64,000 bases of DNA from an uncultured bacterium (GCA_905214715.1 CAJMMT010000004.1:62001-126000), one strand, 5' to 3'. Counted from the first letter of the stretch, positions 34,422-44,064 are shown. Notes: generated from the sequence alone by a model not told the origin. A program made the numbers and translations.

Positions 34422-34497
34422 GCGACTCCCCATGTGAGAATCGCATAAACCGTTTCGATGCCTGTCTGTTCAGGCCATTACGGGCCGTACCTTTTTT

Positions 34498-34505
34498 TAT
34501 ATTTG
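34498..34505 (+). promoter_or_regulatory. -7 element of the MATE gene
   Basis: TATATTTG lies only 7 bases before the ATG at 34513, so the start site would fall within a base or two of the start codon. Confidence 0.5.
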
Positions 34506-34512
34506 TTCTCCA

Positions 34513-35892
34513 ATGGCTCAAGACAATTCCTTACGTCTGCAGGAACTCGCTACCGCTCCGGTGGGCAAGATGCTGCTTAAATACAGTCTCCCGGCTGTTG
34601 TCGGCACTGTTGTGATGGCTATCTACAACATGATTGACTCTGTTGTCATTGGGCATGCCATTCCCGACCCGAATGTCGTTGCCGGCATCGCCGTCACTTT
34701 CCCTGTCATGAACCTGGCTACCGCGCTCGGAATGCTTATCGGAGCCGGTGCCGCTACCCGCACCTCGATAGTACTCGGGCAGAAAGACCATAGACAGGGA
34801 GAATATATCCTCGGCAATTCGGTACAGCTGACTATAATCATAGGTATTATCTACACCACTCTCTTTGCAATTTTCATAGACCCGATTATCACTCTCTTCG
34901 GAGGTTCCCCAAATTCACTCCCTTATGCCAGGGAGTTCCTGCTTTGGGTGCTTCCGGGTATGGTGCTGATAAACCTCACATTCTCTTACAACAATGTGAT
35001 GAGAGCCTCGGGATACCCCGCCAAGGCCATGTACACCTCCCTCCTCGGGGCCGGGCTCAACGCCATTCTCGCACCGCTGTTCCTGTTTGTATTCCACTGG
35101 GGTATTCGCGGAGCGGCCCTCGCTACCGACATATCCATGCTTATCACTGCCATTTTCGTGATGAGCCATTTCTTCTCGAAAAAAAGCGACTTGCGGTTCA
35201 AACGAGGGATATTCCGTTTCCGCTGGAATATCATCAAGTCTATTCTGTATATTGGTATGGCTCCGTTTCTGATCAACATAGCAGGAGCCTCTATAAATGC
35301 CATAATCAATAATTCCCTCCTCCAAGCCGGAGGCGACAATGCCATCGCGGCGGTCGTGGTTTTCAACCGCTATGTTACGATATTTATTTTCATAGTGATC
35401 GGCGTATGTCAAGGCATGCAGCCTATCCTCGGATACAATTTCGGCGCGCGTCGTTACGACCGTCTGTTCAAGACCCTCAGACTTGCAGCTACCGTGGCCC
35501 TTTGTGTGACTACTACCGGTGCCCTCGTGGGACAGTTGGCCCCCGGAGCCATCGCCTCTATGTTCATGACTGACCCCGAACAGATTTCCGTTGCGGTAAA
35601 CTGCCTTAAGATAACTACCATATCCTTCTGGATGGTAGGGTTCCAGGTCGTGGCTACCAATTTCTTCCAATCCCTCGGAATGGCCGGTAAAGCGGTGTTT
35701 CTCTCCCTTACAAGGCAAATCATATTCATGATTCCTCTGCTGTTGATTCTTCCCGGCATCTTCGGTCTGAACGGGATATGGAGTTGCTTCCCCATTGCCG
35801 ATGTACTATCCACAATAGTGTCCACGCTGATGCTTATCTGGCAGATCAAACGCATAAAACAGACTCCTGCACCGGAAGTCGCAGCCCATTAA
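34513..35892 (+). CDS. MATE family efflux transporter
   Basis: A 459-residue inner-membrane protein with about 12 transmembrane helices, arranged in two similar halves as in the MATE (DinF/NorM) exporters, which use sodium or proton gradients to expel cationic drugs and other compounds. MLLKYSLPAVVGTVVMAIYNMIDSVVIGH and GAATRTSIVLGQKD are characteristic of the N half, and QGMQPILGYNFGARRYDR of the second. The substrate is unknown. It probably has its own promoter, with almost no 5' leader. Confidence 0.92.
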   Translation: MAQDNSLRLQELATAPVGKMLLKYSLPAVVGTVVMAIYNMIDSVVIGHAIPDPNVVAGIAVTFPVMNLATALGMLIGAGAATRTSIVLGQKDHRQGEYILGNSVQLTIIIGIIYTTLFAIFIDPIITLFGGSPNSLPYAREFLLWVLPGMVLINLTFSYNNVMRASGYPAKAMYTSLLGAGLNAILAPLFLFVFHWGIRGAALATDISMLITAIFVMSHFFSKKSDLRFKRGIFRFRWNIIKSILYIGMAPFLINIAGASINAIINNSLLQAGGDNAIAAVVVFNRYVTIFIFIVIGVCQGMQPILGYNFGARRYDRLFKTLRLAATVALCVTTTGALVGQLAPGAIASMFMTDPEQISVAVNCLKITTISFWMVGFQVVATNFFQSLGMAGKAVFLSLTRQIIFMIPLLLILPGIFGLNGIWSCFPIADVLSTIVSTLMLIWQIKRIKQTPAPEVAAH

Positions 35893-35904
35893 GCTATTAA
35901 GGGT

Positions 35905-36471
35905 TCATCTTATCATTTCTGAAATTTTCTTAGCTACAAGACTCATAAGCGGGACTCCGATCCTATCCGGGACCTCAAGCGATCCATCAATCCATACCGG
36001 GCGGCGCATATAACCTATCTTTCCCGTTCCGGACGTTGCCGAGCGGTGTAACTCCAGATAATTCCCTTCCGGACTCACCACATGATAAAGTCTGGGCGAG
36101 ACTATATCCCCGGCTATCTCCCCATACGCCGACCTCCGTCGCCAATATCCGGGACTCCCCGGTTCCGCAGCCTCGGCGATAATAAGATTGCCGTCAGTTG
36201 TTACCCCTACCGTACGCAGGCTGTCGGCCGGTATGGTGTACAACCCCACATATCCCTCTCCGACGGCTCTCCATTTTACCGGGGTAGACACCCACTCGGC
36301 ATTATCCACCGGTCCTTCCATCAGCATCTCGCAGGCGGTCTCCTCTCCTAAGCGGGCTATTACATTGTCGAACCTTACCCGCTCGTCGCCGACTCTCCCG
36401 TCCGGGTCTGTGGCCGGGAGTCCGGCAGTAGCACGGACTCCTTCTATAAATTCAGCTCTTTCTATTCTCAT
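35905..36471 (-). CDS. Phage-type structural protein (head or neck), 188 residues
   Basis: Last gene of a four-gene minus-strand block. The ATG at 36471 overlaps the previous stop as ATGA, so translation is coupled; the frame is open a little farther upstream. MRIERAEFIEGVRAT begins it, the middle is beta-rich (WRAVGEGYVGLYTIPADSLRTVGV) and the end is KIGYMRRPVW. There is no signal peptide or enzyme motif. I do not recognise the family; its place behind a capsid-like gene suggests a head-completion or adaptor role. It could be vestigial. Confidence 0.6.
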   Translation of the reverse strand: MRIERAEFIEGVRATAGLPATDPDGRVGDERVRFDNVIARLGEETACEMLMEGPVDNAEWVSTPVKWRAVGEGYVGLYTIPADSLRTVGVTTDGNLIIAEAAEPGSPGYWRRRSAYGEIAGDIVSPRLYHVVSPEGNYLELHRSATSGTGKIGYMRRPVWIDGSLEVPDRIGVPLMSLVAKKISEMIR

Positions 36472-36788
36472 CGCCTTGTTATCTTGCCACTCTTCCACAG
36501 CTCGCTCTTCTCTATTATGGTCTGGAGAACCCTGTCACACGTGCTGAAAGTGGCCGGGGTGCTTCCGTAACCTGTCAGGCTTCCGCCATCGAAGTGAATC
36601 CTCACTTTTCCCGATCCTACCGGTATCAGGGCTTCATATTCAAGATAACCGCGTATCGCGTATGTTTTCCGTTCACTCACTACCGATGTCCCGGCACTGA
36701 CTGAATACCTGTCCGGGGTAAGAGCCGCCGGACTTACCGGCGGCTGCATCATTCTGTTGTTCATGTTTCTGTATAATCTCTTATTCAT
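36468..36788 (-). CDS. Small phage-type protein downstream of the capsid-like gene
   Basis: A 106-residue protein. Its ATG at 36788 overlaps the capsid-like stop as ATGA. MNKRLYRNMNNRMMQPPVSPAA is basic, then come beta-strand-like segments (TYAIRGYLEYEALIPVGSGKVRIHFDGGSLTGYG in pieces). No known domain seen. The tight coupling on both sides makes it a real part of the module; the function is unknown. Confidence 0.55.
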   Translation of the reverse strand: MNKRLYRNMNNRMMQPPVSPAALTPDRYSVSAGTSVVSERKTYAIRGYLEYEALIPVGSGKVRIHFDGGSLTGYGSTPATFSTCDRVLQTIIEKSELWKSGKITRR

Positions 36789-38245
36789 ACCTTCGCTTCT
36801 CCACGATATTCTTCCCATTCACCTCCGGCCTTATGCCACAACTGACCTATTCGGGCCGAAGCCGACATGCCGGGACAGTCACATACAAGATAGAACAATA
36901 CGCCATTGGCGCTTTCGGCATCGCCCGGAGCCTCTTTCGAGTCCCACATTCTATATGATGACACTCCGCTACCGCTCTCTTCGCCCTCTCCATCTATCCA
37001 TATGTGGCACGAGCCTTTCAGTGCCAGCGCGTCCCAGATGAGGATGCCGCTGCGCGTGGCCTCTTCTCCCTCTACTCTGTCGCTGAAGTGATGCTCGCTG
37101 CTGTACACATAATGCACCAGGCGGTCTTCCCCTATAAGCGCCCCGCTGTTACTCCAGCCAAGGCGGTCAAGTGTAGGCTCGCGCTTTATCTCTATATCGC
37201 CGAATACGGTATGGAAATTAGTTACCGTCCACCCTATAGAGTTGGTTCTCGTGGTTATCTGTATCTCCGGATGCTTTGAGAAGTCTATGCACTGTATCTG
37301 TTCCAGAAGGTTCTTTCCGGCAAGCAGAAGGGCTCTCTTCGGAACATCCTCACCGGTAAAGAACATCTTGGCCAAAGCTATGACTTTCTCCACTGTCCAG
37401 GGTCCCGTATGCTGCAGCTCACGCTTGAACTGCCAGCGTATACCCTCCGTGCAGTAAACATACTGCATACCCATACGGGGAACGCTCATCTTGAATTTAC
37501 CGGCCCTCCCGGCCCACAGCGTTCGGTTGCCGCGCACTTTGAAGTTGGCTATCGCCTGCTCCGCGACTATCGCCTTGGTGAAAGGAATACGCTTTTTCTG
37601 CGAATCAAAGTAGTCCGACACCACCTGATTCATGCCACGTTTCTGAAGGTATATACGTATAGGCTGGGGGACTATCAGATCGGGATCGACCTCTTTCTGG
37701 GTCTCGTAAAGTGAATTGGCAAGAAGCACTATGGTTGTTCCCGAGGGTATGGCCGGACACATCGAGTATTCCTCTTCCGGACTGTTCTTGCGTCCGTTCA
37801 CCGCCCTCACTACCGGATTATTGGTTGTGGTGTCGCGGCCTACCACAAACAGCATCAGCGATTTGCCGGGTGTTTCCTCCCTGCCGTCGGGAGTATATCC
37901 GTTCACTCCCTTTACCAGGAGCGTGCTGTATTCGCGCGGCAGATTCTGGTCGCGGGCATCCAACGGCAATACTATCTGGGTGCTCTCGCTCGCGGCCACA
38001 CCTGTGGATGTCTGCATGCTCGACCTCGGTTCCTCTATCATATAGTGGTCAACCTCCGGTGAGCTTACCTTAACTCTCTTTGCCTTGAGCATAAGGTTCA
38101 TCAAAGGCGTGTCATCACTGTTGAATCGGAACAGTTCCTGATCTATATCGCTCTCCATCAGGTTTCCGGCGTTGATTCCTCCGGTGCCTTCCGCTACTCC
38201 GCTAACTGTCATTCCCTGTCCGGGCATCTCATTCTCTGTTTTCAT
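36785..38245 (-). CDS. Candidate major capsid protein (SU10/HK97-like)
   Basis: A 486-residue protein and the largest of the module. DQELFRFNSDDTPLMNLMLKAKRV near residues 32-55 and VDHYMIEEPRSSMQ resemble the N-terminal arm of the SU10/DUF5309-type HK97 capsid proteins found in Bacteroides phages, and the long central domain with repeated short beta strands (VYCTEGIRWQFKRELQHTGPW, TTRTNSIGWTVTNFHTVFGDIEI) is compatible. This is a judgement from sequence character, not a search. Immediately upstream is an acidic scaffold-like protein, the usual phage order, which supports it. Confidence 0.5.
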   Translation of the reverse strand: MKTENEMPGQGMTVSGVAEGTGGINAGNLMESDIDQELFRFNSDDTPLMNLMLKAKRVKVSSPEVDHYMIEEPRSSMQTSTGVAASESTQIVLPLDARDQNLPREYSTLLVKGVNGYTPDGREETPGKSLMLFVVGRDTTTNNPVVRAVNGRKNSPEEEYSMCPAIPSGTTIVLLANSLYETQKEVDPDLIVPQPIRIYLQKRGMNQVVSDYFDSQKKRIPFTKAIVAEQAIANFKVRGNRTLWAGRAGKFKMSVPRMGMQYVYCTEGIRWQFKRELQHTGPWTVEKVIALAKMFFTGEDVPKRALLLAGKNLLEQIQCIDFSKHPEIQITTRTNSIGWTVTNFHTVFGDIEIKREPTLDRLGWSNSGALIGEDRLVHYVYSSEHHFSDRVEGEEATRSGILIWDALALKGSCHIWIDGEGEESGSGVSSYRMWDSKEAPGDAESANGVLFYLVCDCPGMSASARIGQLWHKAGGEWEEYRGEAKV

Positions 38246-38335
38246 ATTATCTCTTTTTTATAGTTTGTTTTACATATCTTCAATAACCTCAAATTGCCCC
38301 TCGCTCCACCACCATCTCCGTCAGGTGCTCGCCCG

Positions 38336-38361
38336 GCGAAGCGGCGAGTAAAAACACCTGT
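38336..38361 (+). repeat. CGAAGC-loop hairpin repeat, copy B
   Basis: Identical to copy A over 26 bases (stem CTCGCC/GGCGAG, 9-nt loop), with shared CTCCGTC upstream. It lies between the scaffold-like and capsid-like genes, just before the stop of the former. Confidence 0.65.
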
Positions 38362-38362
38362 T

Positions 38363-38959
38363 TCAGCGAGCCAAAGAAGCCAGGTCGAATATGCTTCCCG
38401 GAGCATATCCCCCACAGGGATCATAGCTCCATTCATCCGGCTTCCCTTTTATACGACTCACCCCATCCCCCTTCTCCGGTCCCTGCGCTGTAAGAAGGTC
38501 TATCCGCGTGTTGCGTCCCGCTACCTCACCCTCAGAGTAAGCCCGCGCTATATCTGTAGCGTAGCTCAGACCGCGCATTATCAGGTCATACACCTCTGTC
38601 GCGACCGGATTCGATGGTGTCGCGCTGAGTATACCGTCAAGAATCCTGACACCCTCCTCCGGATCAGCCGACGTTTTCCCTTCAAGTTGCTTAATCCGTT
38701 CCGCAATCCCCTCCGATAACAGACGCTTGCGGTACTCCTCCCCCGAAGGAACCTCAACACCGGAAGGAACCTCAACCATATCCGGATGTTCCGTGTCTCC
38801 CGACTCTCCGGAGTCCTCTTCCTCCGCTGAATCTACCATCTCCGTCGCGTGCCCGCTCAGCGAAGCGGCGGGTAAAGATTCTTCTCTCTCCATTCTCTCT
38901 TCTTCGCCTCTTCCGAGGCCCATGATCTTTCTAAGCATGTTGTTTTCTTTTGTTTTCAT
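38363..38959 (-). CDS. Acidic scaffold-like protein upstream of the capsid-like gene
   Basis: A 198-residue protein, rich in Glu, Asp and Ser in its first half, with VEVPSGVEVPSGEE repeats and a helical middle (EYRKRLLSEGIAERIKQLEG). The acidic, low-complexity and helical make-up and position before a capsid gene fit a scaffolding protein, but this is inference. A diverged CGAAGC-loop repeat (copy C, 38849-38872) lies within the coding region, encoding LPAASLSGHA on this strand. The start is M1 or M8. Confidence 0.5.
   Translation of the reverse strand: MKTKENNMLRKIMGLGRGEEERMEREESLPAASLSGHATEMVDSAEEEDSGESGDTEHPDMVEVPSGVEVPSGEEYRKRLLSEGIAERIKQLEGKTSADPEEGVRILDGILSATPSNPVATEVYDLIMRGLSYATDIARAYSEGEVAGRNTRIDLLTAQGPEKGDGVSRIKGKPDEWSYDPCGGYAPGSIFDLASLAR
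38849..38872 (+). repeat. CGAAGC-loop hairpin repeat, copy C
   Basis: Stem CCCGCT with GGCGGG around a 9-nt loop ending CGAAGC. Relative to copy A the second pair has changed from T-A to C-G. It sits inside the scaffold-like gene. Confidence 0.45.
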
Positions 38960-39060
38960 GTTGCGAATTTACAACCCTCCTTTCCCTTTCATCTTTTATC
39001 CATCCCAACCCAACCTATCCGCTTCGCTTTTTGTTTAAACTGTGAGTTTCAACTATAACT

Positions 39061-42000
39061 ATGTCTGCGCACTCTCGTCATATTTGCCCACGCTGGCTCA
39101 AACTGACCGCAACCCTCTTCTCGGGACTGTGCGTACTTTTAGTGGCCGCAGTCATATTCCTTACCTTCTGGCTCACACCCTCGCGCCTCTCCGATATAGT
39201 GAACCGACAGGCTTCCCGTTATCTCGATGCCGACGTGCGGATCGAGAATCTGCGCTTCACACTATGGTCTTCTTTTCCGAGACTTTGCATTGAGGCCGAT
39301 TCATGTTCCGTTATCTCTCGGTCTCTCGACTCTCTCCCTGCATCGCTCGCAAGCTCTCTCCCTCCCGATTGCAAAGCCCTATATTCCTCAGGTCCTTTCC
39401 GAGGTGGAATCAACCTCGTCTCTCTACTTGCCGGACGCATCAGGTTGCGCGACCTGCAGGTTGAACGTGCCTGTGTGAATCTGCTGGCGGTCAACGATTC
39501 TCTCGCCAACTGGGATATCTTCCCCACTGACCCCGGCTCCTCTTCGCGAATACCGCATATCTATTCCAATTTGGTATCGCTTAAAAACATCAGGCATATC
39601 AGATATCGCTCTCTCAGTTCCGGACTCAACCTCTGCTTAAAACCTCAGACCGCCACAATCAAAGCACTCCCGCACTCCGATACCTATGCCTGCAAGTTCG
39701 ACGGACTGATCGATGCGGCTATACCGGGTTTCACCCTTCTTTCCGATTTTCCGTTCGACCTTATGGGCGATGTGTCTCTGAATTTCAATCCCTTCAAAGT
39801 GAATTTCTCCGATTTCGCTATCGGACTGGGAAATATCCATGCTCATCTTTCTCTCGACTTCCTCGCCGAGTCTGACCCTAAGTTCAATTCCTTCTCCTTC
39901 AACACGGATTCCTTTAAACTTCTCACTCTCTTCGGCTACCTCCCGGCTTCCGTAATTCCCGACCTGCGTGGTCTCGACCGCTCGGTAACGGTCAACGCAT
40001 CGGCGCGGCTAACACGCCCCTATACCCTGAACTCCGACAATCTCCCTTCTCTGGCCCTTTATATATCTCTTCCTGAGGGGAACGTGGATATCCCCCTTTC
40101 ATCCCCTATGCGGCTTTGGCATTCTACAATTACTGCAAGACTTGATTTCAATGGTGAGGATATAGCGGCCTCAAGCCTTACACTCTCTCCATTCGATATC
40201 AAGGGCGATGGTATGGAAGCCTTTTTCCACGGTACGGTAACCGATATCACCGAGCGCCCGCATATCTCCTCAGCCATCGATATGCGCGGAGACCTGAAAC
40301 ACATAGGAGCGCTGATTCCAGCTTTCGGCAGGTTGAAACCTGACGGAGAAGTCTCGGTAAAGGCCGGCATATCTTTCTACATCCCGCACTATTCACGTTT
40401 CGCCATGAAAGATATCGACATAAAAGCCGAAATATCTTCTCCCGGATTTGCCATAAATACCGAACCGGGACGATCCCGGTTGAAAGCCGGGAAACTGAGG
40501 CTTGCTCTATCTTCTGACTGCGAACTTGACGACGGTTCTTTCCATACCTCCGCTCCCGTGGCTTTCAATCTCTTTACCGCCTCGGCTTCGTGGCGTAGAG
40601 GCAACACTCTCCTTACTGCTGAAAAACTGACAGTCAAGGGCAACGCGAGAGTTCTGGAACCGGATTCCGTTTTCCGGTCGCTGATCGCCTATGTCGCTTC
40701 TTCCGACTTCAAAGTCGCCGCCCCGGGACATACCCTCGATTTCGCCGGAGTCGATATCGATGCCTCCCTGCGCATGGCCTCGCCGCTTGAGAAGAAGTCG
40801 TTACACACTGACTCTCGCCCTCTCTTCGCCGATTCTCTATGGCTGACGCGGACACCCCATCTCCCCGATGTGCTCACTGTAAATTCTCCCGGTTTCGCCA
40901 AATTCGTTAAGAACTGGAGATTGGGAGCTGATCTACGGCTTGACTCGGCACGCTGGGATATAGCCGGATACCCATATCCCTTCGCTCTCGGAAAGACCTC
41001 CCTATGGTGCGATTTCGATTCGATTGCCCTGCACCGTTTCAGCATCTCTTCCGGGATTTCCGATATAGCCCTTACCGGGTCAGCCAGCGGATTCCGCGCT
41101 CTGCTGGCGGGAAATCCGATGGCTATGATTGATGCCGAACTTGATCTTAAGGGTAAGACGATAGATATAAACCAGATTGCGAAGGCTACCGATTCTTCCG
41201 ATAAAACGGATCAGGCAACCGGTGGCACGACCTCTGTTTCCGCTGATTCCGTTCCTCTGACTCCGGCCTGGATTCTGCCACGCAACATAAATGCTCTTCT
41301 ATCGCTCACGGCAGACCGGCTGTATTACACTAATCTCGCCCTTGAAAATTTAGATTCACGCTTGATTGTCTCAGGAGGAATACTTCATATCCCTTATATG
41401 AGGCTCGACACGGGTTTCGGACGTATGGCCCTGAATGCCGATTATGATTCTTCCGATATCGCCGACCTTTCGGTAAGCGCGACTCTCGCCCTTCAGGATC
41501 TCGACCTCTCTCCGATGTTCGTCAAGTTCAAGTCTCTTTCAGAGAAGTTCCCGCAGATACGCAACCTGTCGGGATACGCGGCCTTGTCCGCGTCGGTGGA
41601 TTTCGACATTTTCCCCGATATGACCGTCGACATGTCGTCGCTGACGGCTCAGATGGGAGTCTCGGGACGCGACCTTGTGTTGCGTCAGGACCCATTCATC
41701 AGAAAGGTTACACGCATGATGCTCATACGGCACGACAATCCGATTTCGGTTGCCGATATGGATATACGAGCGTCAGTCCACGACAATCTGCTCGAACTGT
41801 ACCCCTTCCGTCTGAATTTTGAGAACTACAGTATTTCTATGCAGGGACTGAATAATTTTGCCGGAGACCTTGACTACCATATCGGCGTCATGCACTCTCC
41901 GGTATCTTTCCCATTCGGTATCAATGTTGAGGGCACCTATCACCACCCGTCCGTTCGCTTCGGTGGCGCGGAGTGGAAAGCCGATGCCGCACGCAGAGTC

Positions 42001-42102
42001 TCTTCACGCATTGAGAAATCCTTTACCTGGAACTTCGTGCATAAAATGCAATGGGCCGGGAAAATATTAATGAAAAAAGCTGCCACCGGCCAGACTTTCT
42101 GA
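39061..42102 (+). CDS. AsmA family membrane protein
   Basis: A 1013-residue AsmA-like protein with one N-terminal membrane helix (TATLFSGLCVLLVAAVIFLTFWL, about 16-39) followed by VNRQASRYLDADVRIENLRFTLWSSFPRLCIEADSC, the typical AsmA start. The rest is a long series of beta strands ending near GLNNFAGDLDYHIGV and SFPFGINVEGTYHHPSVRFGG, the AsmA C-terminal signature. AsmA-like/TamB-like proteins form periplasmic bridges that move lipids to the outer membrane. It separates the two phage-type blocks. Confidence 0.9.
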   Translation: MSAHSRHICPRWLKLTATLFSGLCVLLVAAVIFLTFWLTPSRLSDIVNRQASRYLDADVRIENLRFTLWSSFPRLCIEADSCSVISRSLDSLPASLASSLPPDCKALYSSGPFRGGINLVSLLAGRIRLRDLQVERACVNLLAVNDSLANWDIFPTDPGSSSRIPHIYSNLVSLKNIRHIRYRSLSSGLNLCLKPQTATIKALPHSDTYACKFDGLIDAAIPGFTLLSDFPFDLMGDVSLNFNPFKVNFSDFAIGLGNIHAHLSLDFLAESDPKFNSFSFNTDSFKLLTLFGYLPASVIPDLRGLDRSVTVNASARLTRPYTLNSDNLPSLALYISLPEGNVDIPLSSPMRLWHSTITARLDFNGEDIAASSLTLSPFDIKGDGMEAFFHGTVTDITERPHISSAIDMRGDLKHIGALIPAFGRLKPDGEVSVKAGISFYIPHYSRFAMKDIDIKAEISSPGFAINTEPGRSRLKAGKLRLALSSDCELDDGSFHTSAPVAFNLFTASASWRRGNTLLTAEKLTVKGNARVLEPDSVFRSLIAYVASSDFKVAAPGHTLDFAGVDIDASLRMASPLEKKSLHTDSRPLFADSLWLTRTPHLPDVLTVNSPGFAKFVKNWRLGADLRLDSARWDIAGYPYPFALGKTSLWCDFDSIALHRFSISSGISDIALTGSASGFRALLAGNPMAMIDAELDLKGKTIDINQIAKATDSSDKTDQATGGTTSVSADSVPLTPAWILPRNINALLSLTADRLYYTNLALENLDSRLIVSGGILHIPYMRLDTGFGRMALNADYDSSDIADLSVSATLALQDLDLSPMFVKFKSLSEKFPQIRNLSGYAALSASVDFDIFPDMTVDMSSLTAQMGVSGRDLVLRQDPFIRKVTRMMLIRHDNPISVADMDIRASVHDNLLELYPFRLNFENYSISMQGLNNFAGDLDYHIGVMHSPVSFPFGINVEGTYHHPSVRFGGAEWKADAARRVSSRIEKSFTWNFVHKMQWAGKILMKKAATGQTF

Positions 42103-42172
42103 TCTCGTCCGCACTGCCGTTACAATAATTATACCTCCCAACTCCGTTATTCTACCGATATCTTTTGGAATA

Positions 42173-42847
42173 ATGATTAAAGCAGCACTTATCGATATGG
42201 ACGGGGTCCTCTACGACTCCATGAAATACCATGCCCGCGCCTGGCATACCATGATGGAGGAAATCGGAATCAAGACTGATCCCGATGAGTTTTTTCTGTA
42301 TGAGGGAATGACCGGTCAGGCTACCATCGACCTGATTTTCCGCCGGGTCTACGGTCATGGAGTCGACCCTCAAAGAGCACGTCAGTTATATGCGCGTAAA
42401 GCCGATATTTTCGTTAACTATGGCCGCAAAGATACCATGCCGGGTGCTCGCGAAATGACACTTGCTTTGGCCGATGCCGGGGTGAAGTGCGTGCTCGTTA
42501 CAGGCTCGGCGCAATCCTCCCTGATATCGAGACTCGACGATGACTATCCGGGAATATTTCCTCACGACCGTCGGGTTACGGCTCTCGATGTATCCAAAGG
42601 GAAACCGGACCCGGAGCCTTATCTGAAAGGGCTGAGTATCGCCGGTACGCTCCCCGAAGAAACGATAGTCATAGAAAACGCGCCCCTCGGCGTACGCGCC
42701 GGCGTGGCAGCCGGCCTGAAGACTTTCGCTGTTACCACAGGCCCTATCCAGAGAGAATACTTTGAAAAAGAGAATCCATTTATGATTTTCCCCTCCATGC
42801 CGGAGTTCGCCGAAGCGCTTCCAGCACTCCTCAGATCGCTCGCTTGA
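42173..42847 (+). CDS. HAD-superfamily phosphatase (beta-phosphoglucomutase-like)
   Basis: A 224-residue HAD subfamily I protein. The nucleophile motif is LIDMDGVLYDSMKYH with the second Asp as acid-base, motif II VTGSAQSS, motif III Lys in KGKPDPEPY and motif IV VIENAPLGVRAG. A small helical cap lies between motifs I and II. Substrate unknown; sugar phosphates are likely. It starts 70 bases after AsmA and ends 30 bases before the aroB ATG. Confidence 0.9.
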   Translation: MIKAALIDMDGVLYDSMKYHARAWHTMMEEIGIKTDPDEFFLYEGMTGQATIDLIFRRVYGHGVDPQRARQLYARKADIFVNYGRKDTMPGAREMTLALADAGVKCVLVTGSAQSSLISRLDDDYPGIFPHDRRVTALDVSKGKPDPEPYLKGLSIAGTLPEETIVIENAPLGVRAGVAAGLKTFAVTTGPIQREYFEKENPFMIFPSMPEFAEALPALLRSLA

Positions 42848-42876
42848 AGAGAGTTCACTCTCAACTTCTATTCTTT

Positions 42877-43923
42877 ATGGACACTTCCTCGCTTTCCGGA
42901 TTCCTCGCTTCTTTCCCCGAGCCGATATTTGTTGTTACCGACGGGAATGTAAACTCTCGTGTGCTTCCACTTTTCAATGACTGCAAGTCTGTTGCAGAAG
43001 CTCCACGTTATATCCTTCCACCGGGCGAGGATTCCAAAAACGCGCAAAATCTTATAGCATTATGGCGATGGCTTGCCGACAACGGTGCCACGCGTTCTTC
43101 TCTTCTGTTGAATATCGGCGGTGGGATGGTCTCCGACATAGGCGGATTCGCCGCCGCCACTTTTATGCGTGGTATCAGCTACGCCAACATTCCCACTACC
43201 CTCCTCGCGGCGATCGACGCCGCCATTGGCGGCAAGACCGCAATAGACCTCGGACCGCTGAAAAATCAGGTAGGGGCATTCGCAATGCCGGCCAAAGTAT
43301 TCCAGTTCTCCGACCCTCTCGCCACCCTTCCACCCTCCGAACTTCTATCCGGATTGGGAGAGATGCTGAAATATGGTCTGATAGCCTCGCCTCTTCTCTA
43401 CCGGGCCGTTCTAAATCTATTGCCCGATATCCGGCAACCCGGATTCGACACCGGAATCCTGACTCCCCATATTCTGGAATGCGCGGCAATCAAGGAACGG
43501 ATAGTAGCAGCCGACCCAACCGAAAAAGGGCTTCGCAAAGTGCTCAATTTCGGCCACACCGCCGCCCACGCCTACGAATCACACGCGCTTGAGAAAAATG
43601 GCTCTCCCCTCCCGCACGGTGTCGCGGTAGCCCACGGTCTGCTCGTCGAGCTGATACTCTCACACACTATCCTCGGATTCCCCTCATCCGAACTGTACCC
43701 GCTCGCCATGGTTCTGAAAGAATATTTCCCCGCCACCGGCGCCACATGCAAAGACAACGACCGTCTGATAGAAATAATGGTCCACGACAAGAAAAACCCC
43801 GCCCCGGACCATATAAACTTCACCCTTCTGAAAGCCATAGCCGACCCCGAAACCGACCAATACGCCACCCCCGAAGAGATAGCAACCGCCCTGGATATCC
43901 ACCGCGACCTCACAGCCCTGTAA
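42877..43923 (+). CDS. aroB: 3-dehydroquinate synthase
   Basis: A 348-residue AroB, the second step of the shikimate pathway, NAD-dependent and zinc-binding. NIGGGMVSDIGGFAAATFMRGISYANIPTTLLAAIDAAIGGKTAID covers the nucleotide and substrate loops; the zinc ligands are in EMLKYGLIA, NFGHTAAHAYES and LPHGVAVAHG. The open frame reaches back to a TTG at 42844, but the ATG at 42877 is taken. It is followed by a hairpin terminator. Confidence 0.94.
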   Translation: MDTSSLSGFLASFPEPIFVVTDGNVNSRVLPLFNDCKSVAEAPRYILPPGEDSKNAQNLIALWRWLADNGATRSSLLLNIGGGMVSDIGGFAAATFMRGISYANIPTTLLAAIDAAIGGKTAIDLGPLKNQVGAFAMPAKVFQFSDPLATLPPSELLSGLGEMLKYGLIASPLLYRAVLNLLPDIRQPGFDTGILTPHILECAAIKERIVAADPTEKGLRKVLNFGHTAAHAYESHALEKNGSPLPHGVAVAHGLLVELILSHTILGFPSSELYPLAMVLKEYFPATGATCKDNDRLIEIMVHDKKNPAPDHINFTLLKAIADPETDQYATPEEIATALDIHRDLTAL

Positions 43924-44032
43924 CCCCCTGATGAACCTTTACACCACCACCCGCGTTATGTATAGTGAAAGGATCAGAACTTCGCCTCATACGTTCTAAA
44001 AAAAGTTGTTATTGTTGTTTTAATTGAAGAAC

Positions 44033-44064
44033 AAAGGTCGACGCGAGTCGACCTTTCTCTTTAT
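44033..44064 (+). terminator. Terminator between aroB and the phage-type block
   Basis: Perfect 10-bp stem AAAGGTCGAC (44033-44042) with GTCGACCTTT (44047-44056), GCGA tetraloop, then CTCTTTATT. It serves aroB and, from the other side, the convergent phage-type genes. Confidence 0.75.

Noticed and set aside
34915..35718. Minus-strand frame of 267 codons opposite the MATE gene
   Set aside because: The plus-strand frame has proper membrane helices and family motifs; the minus frame is charged and motif-free.
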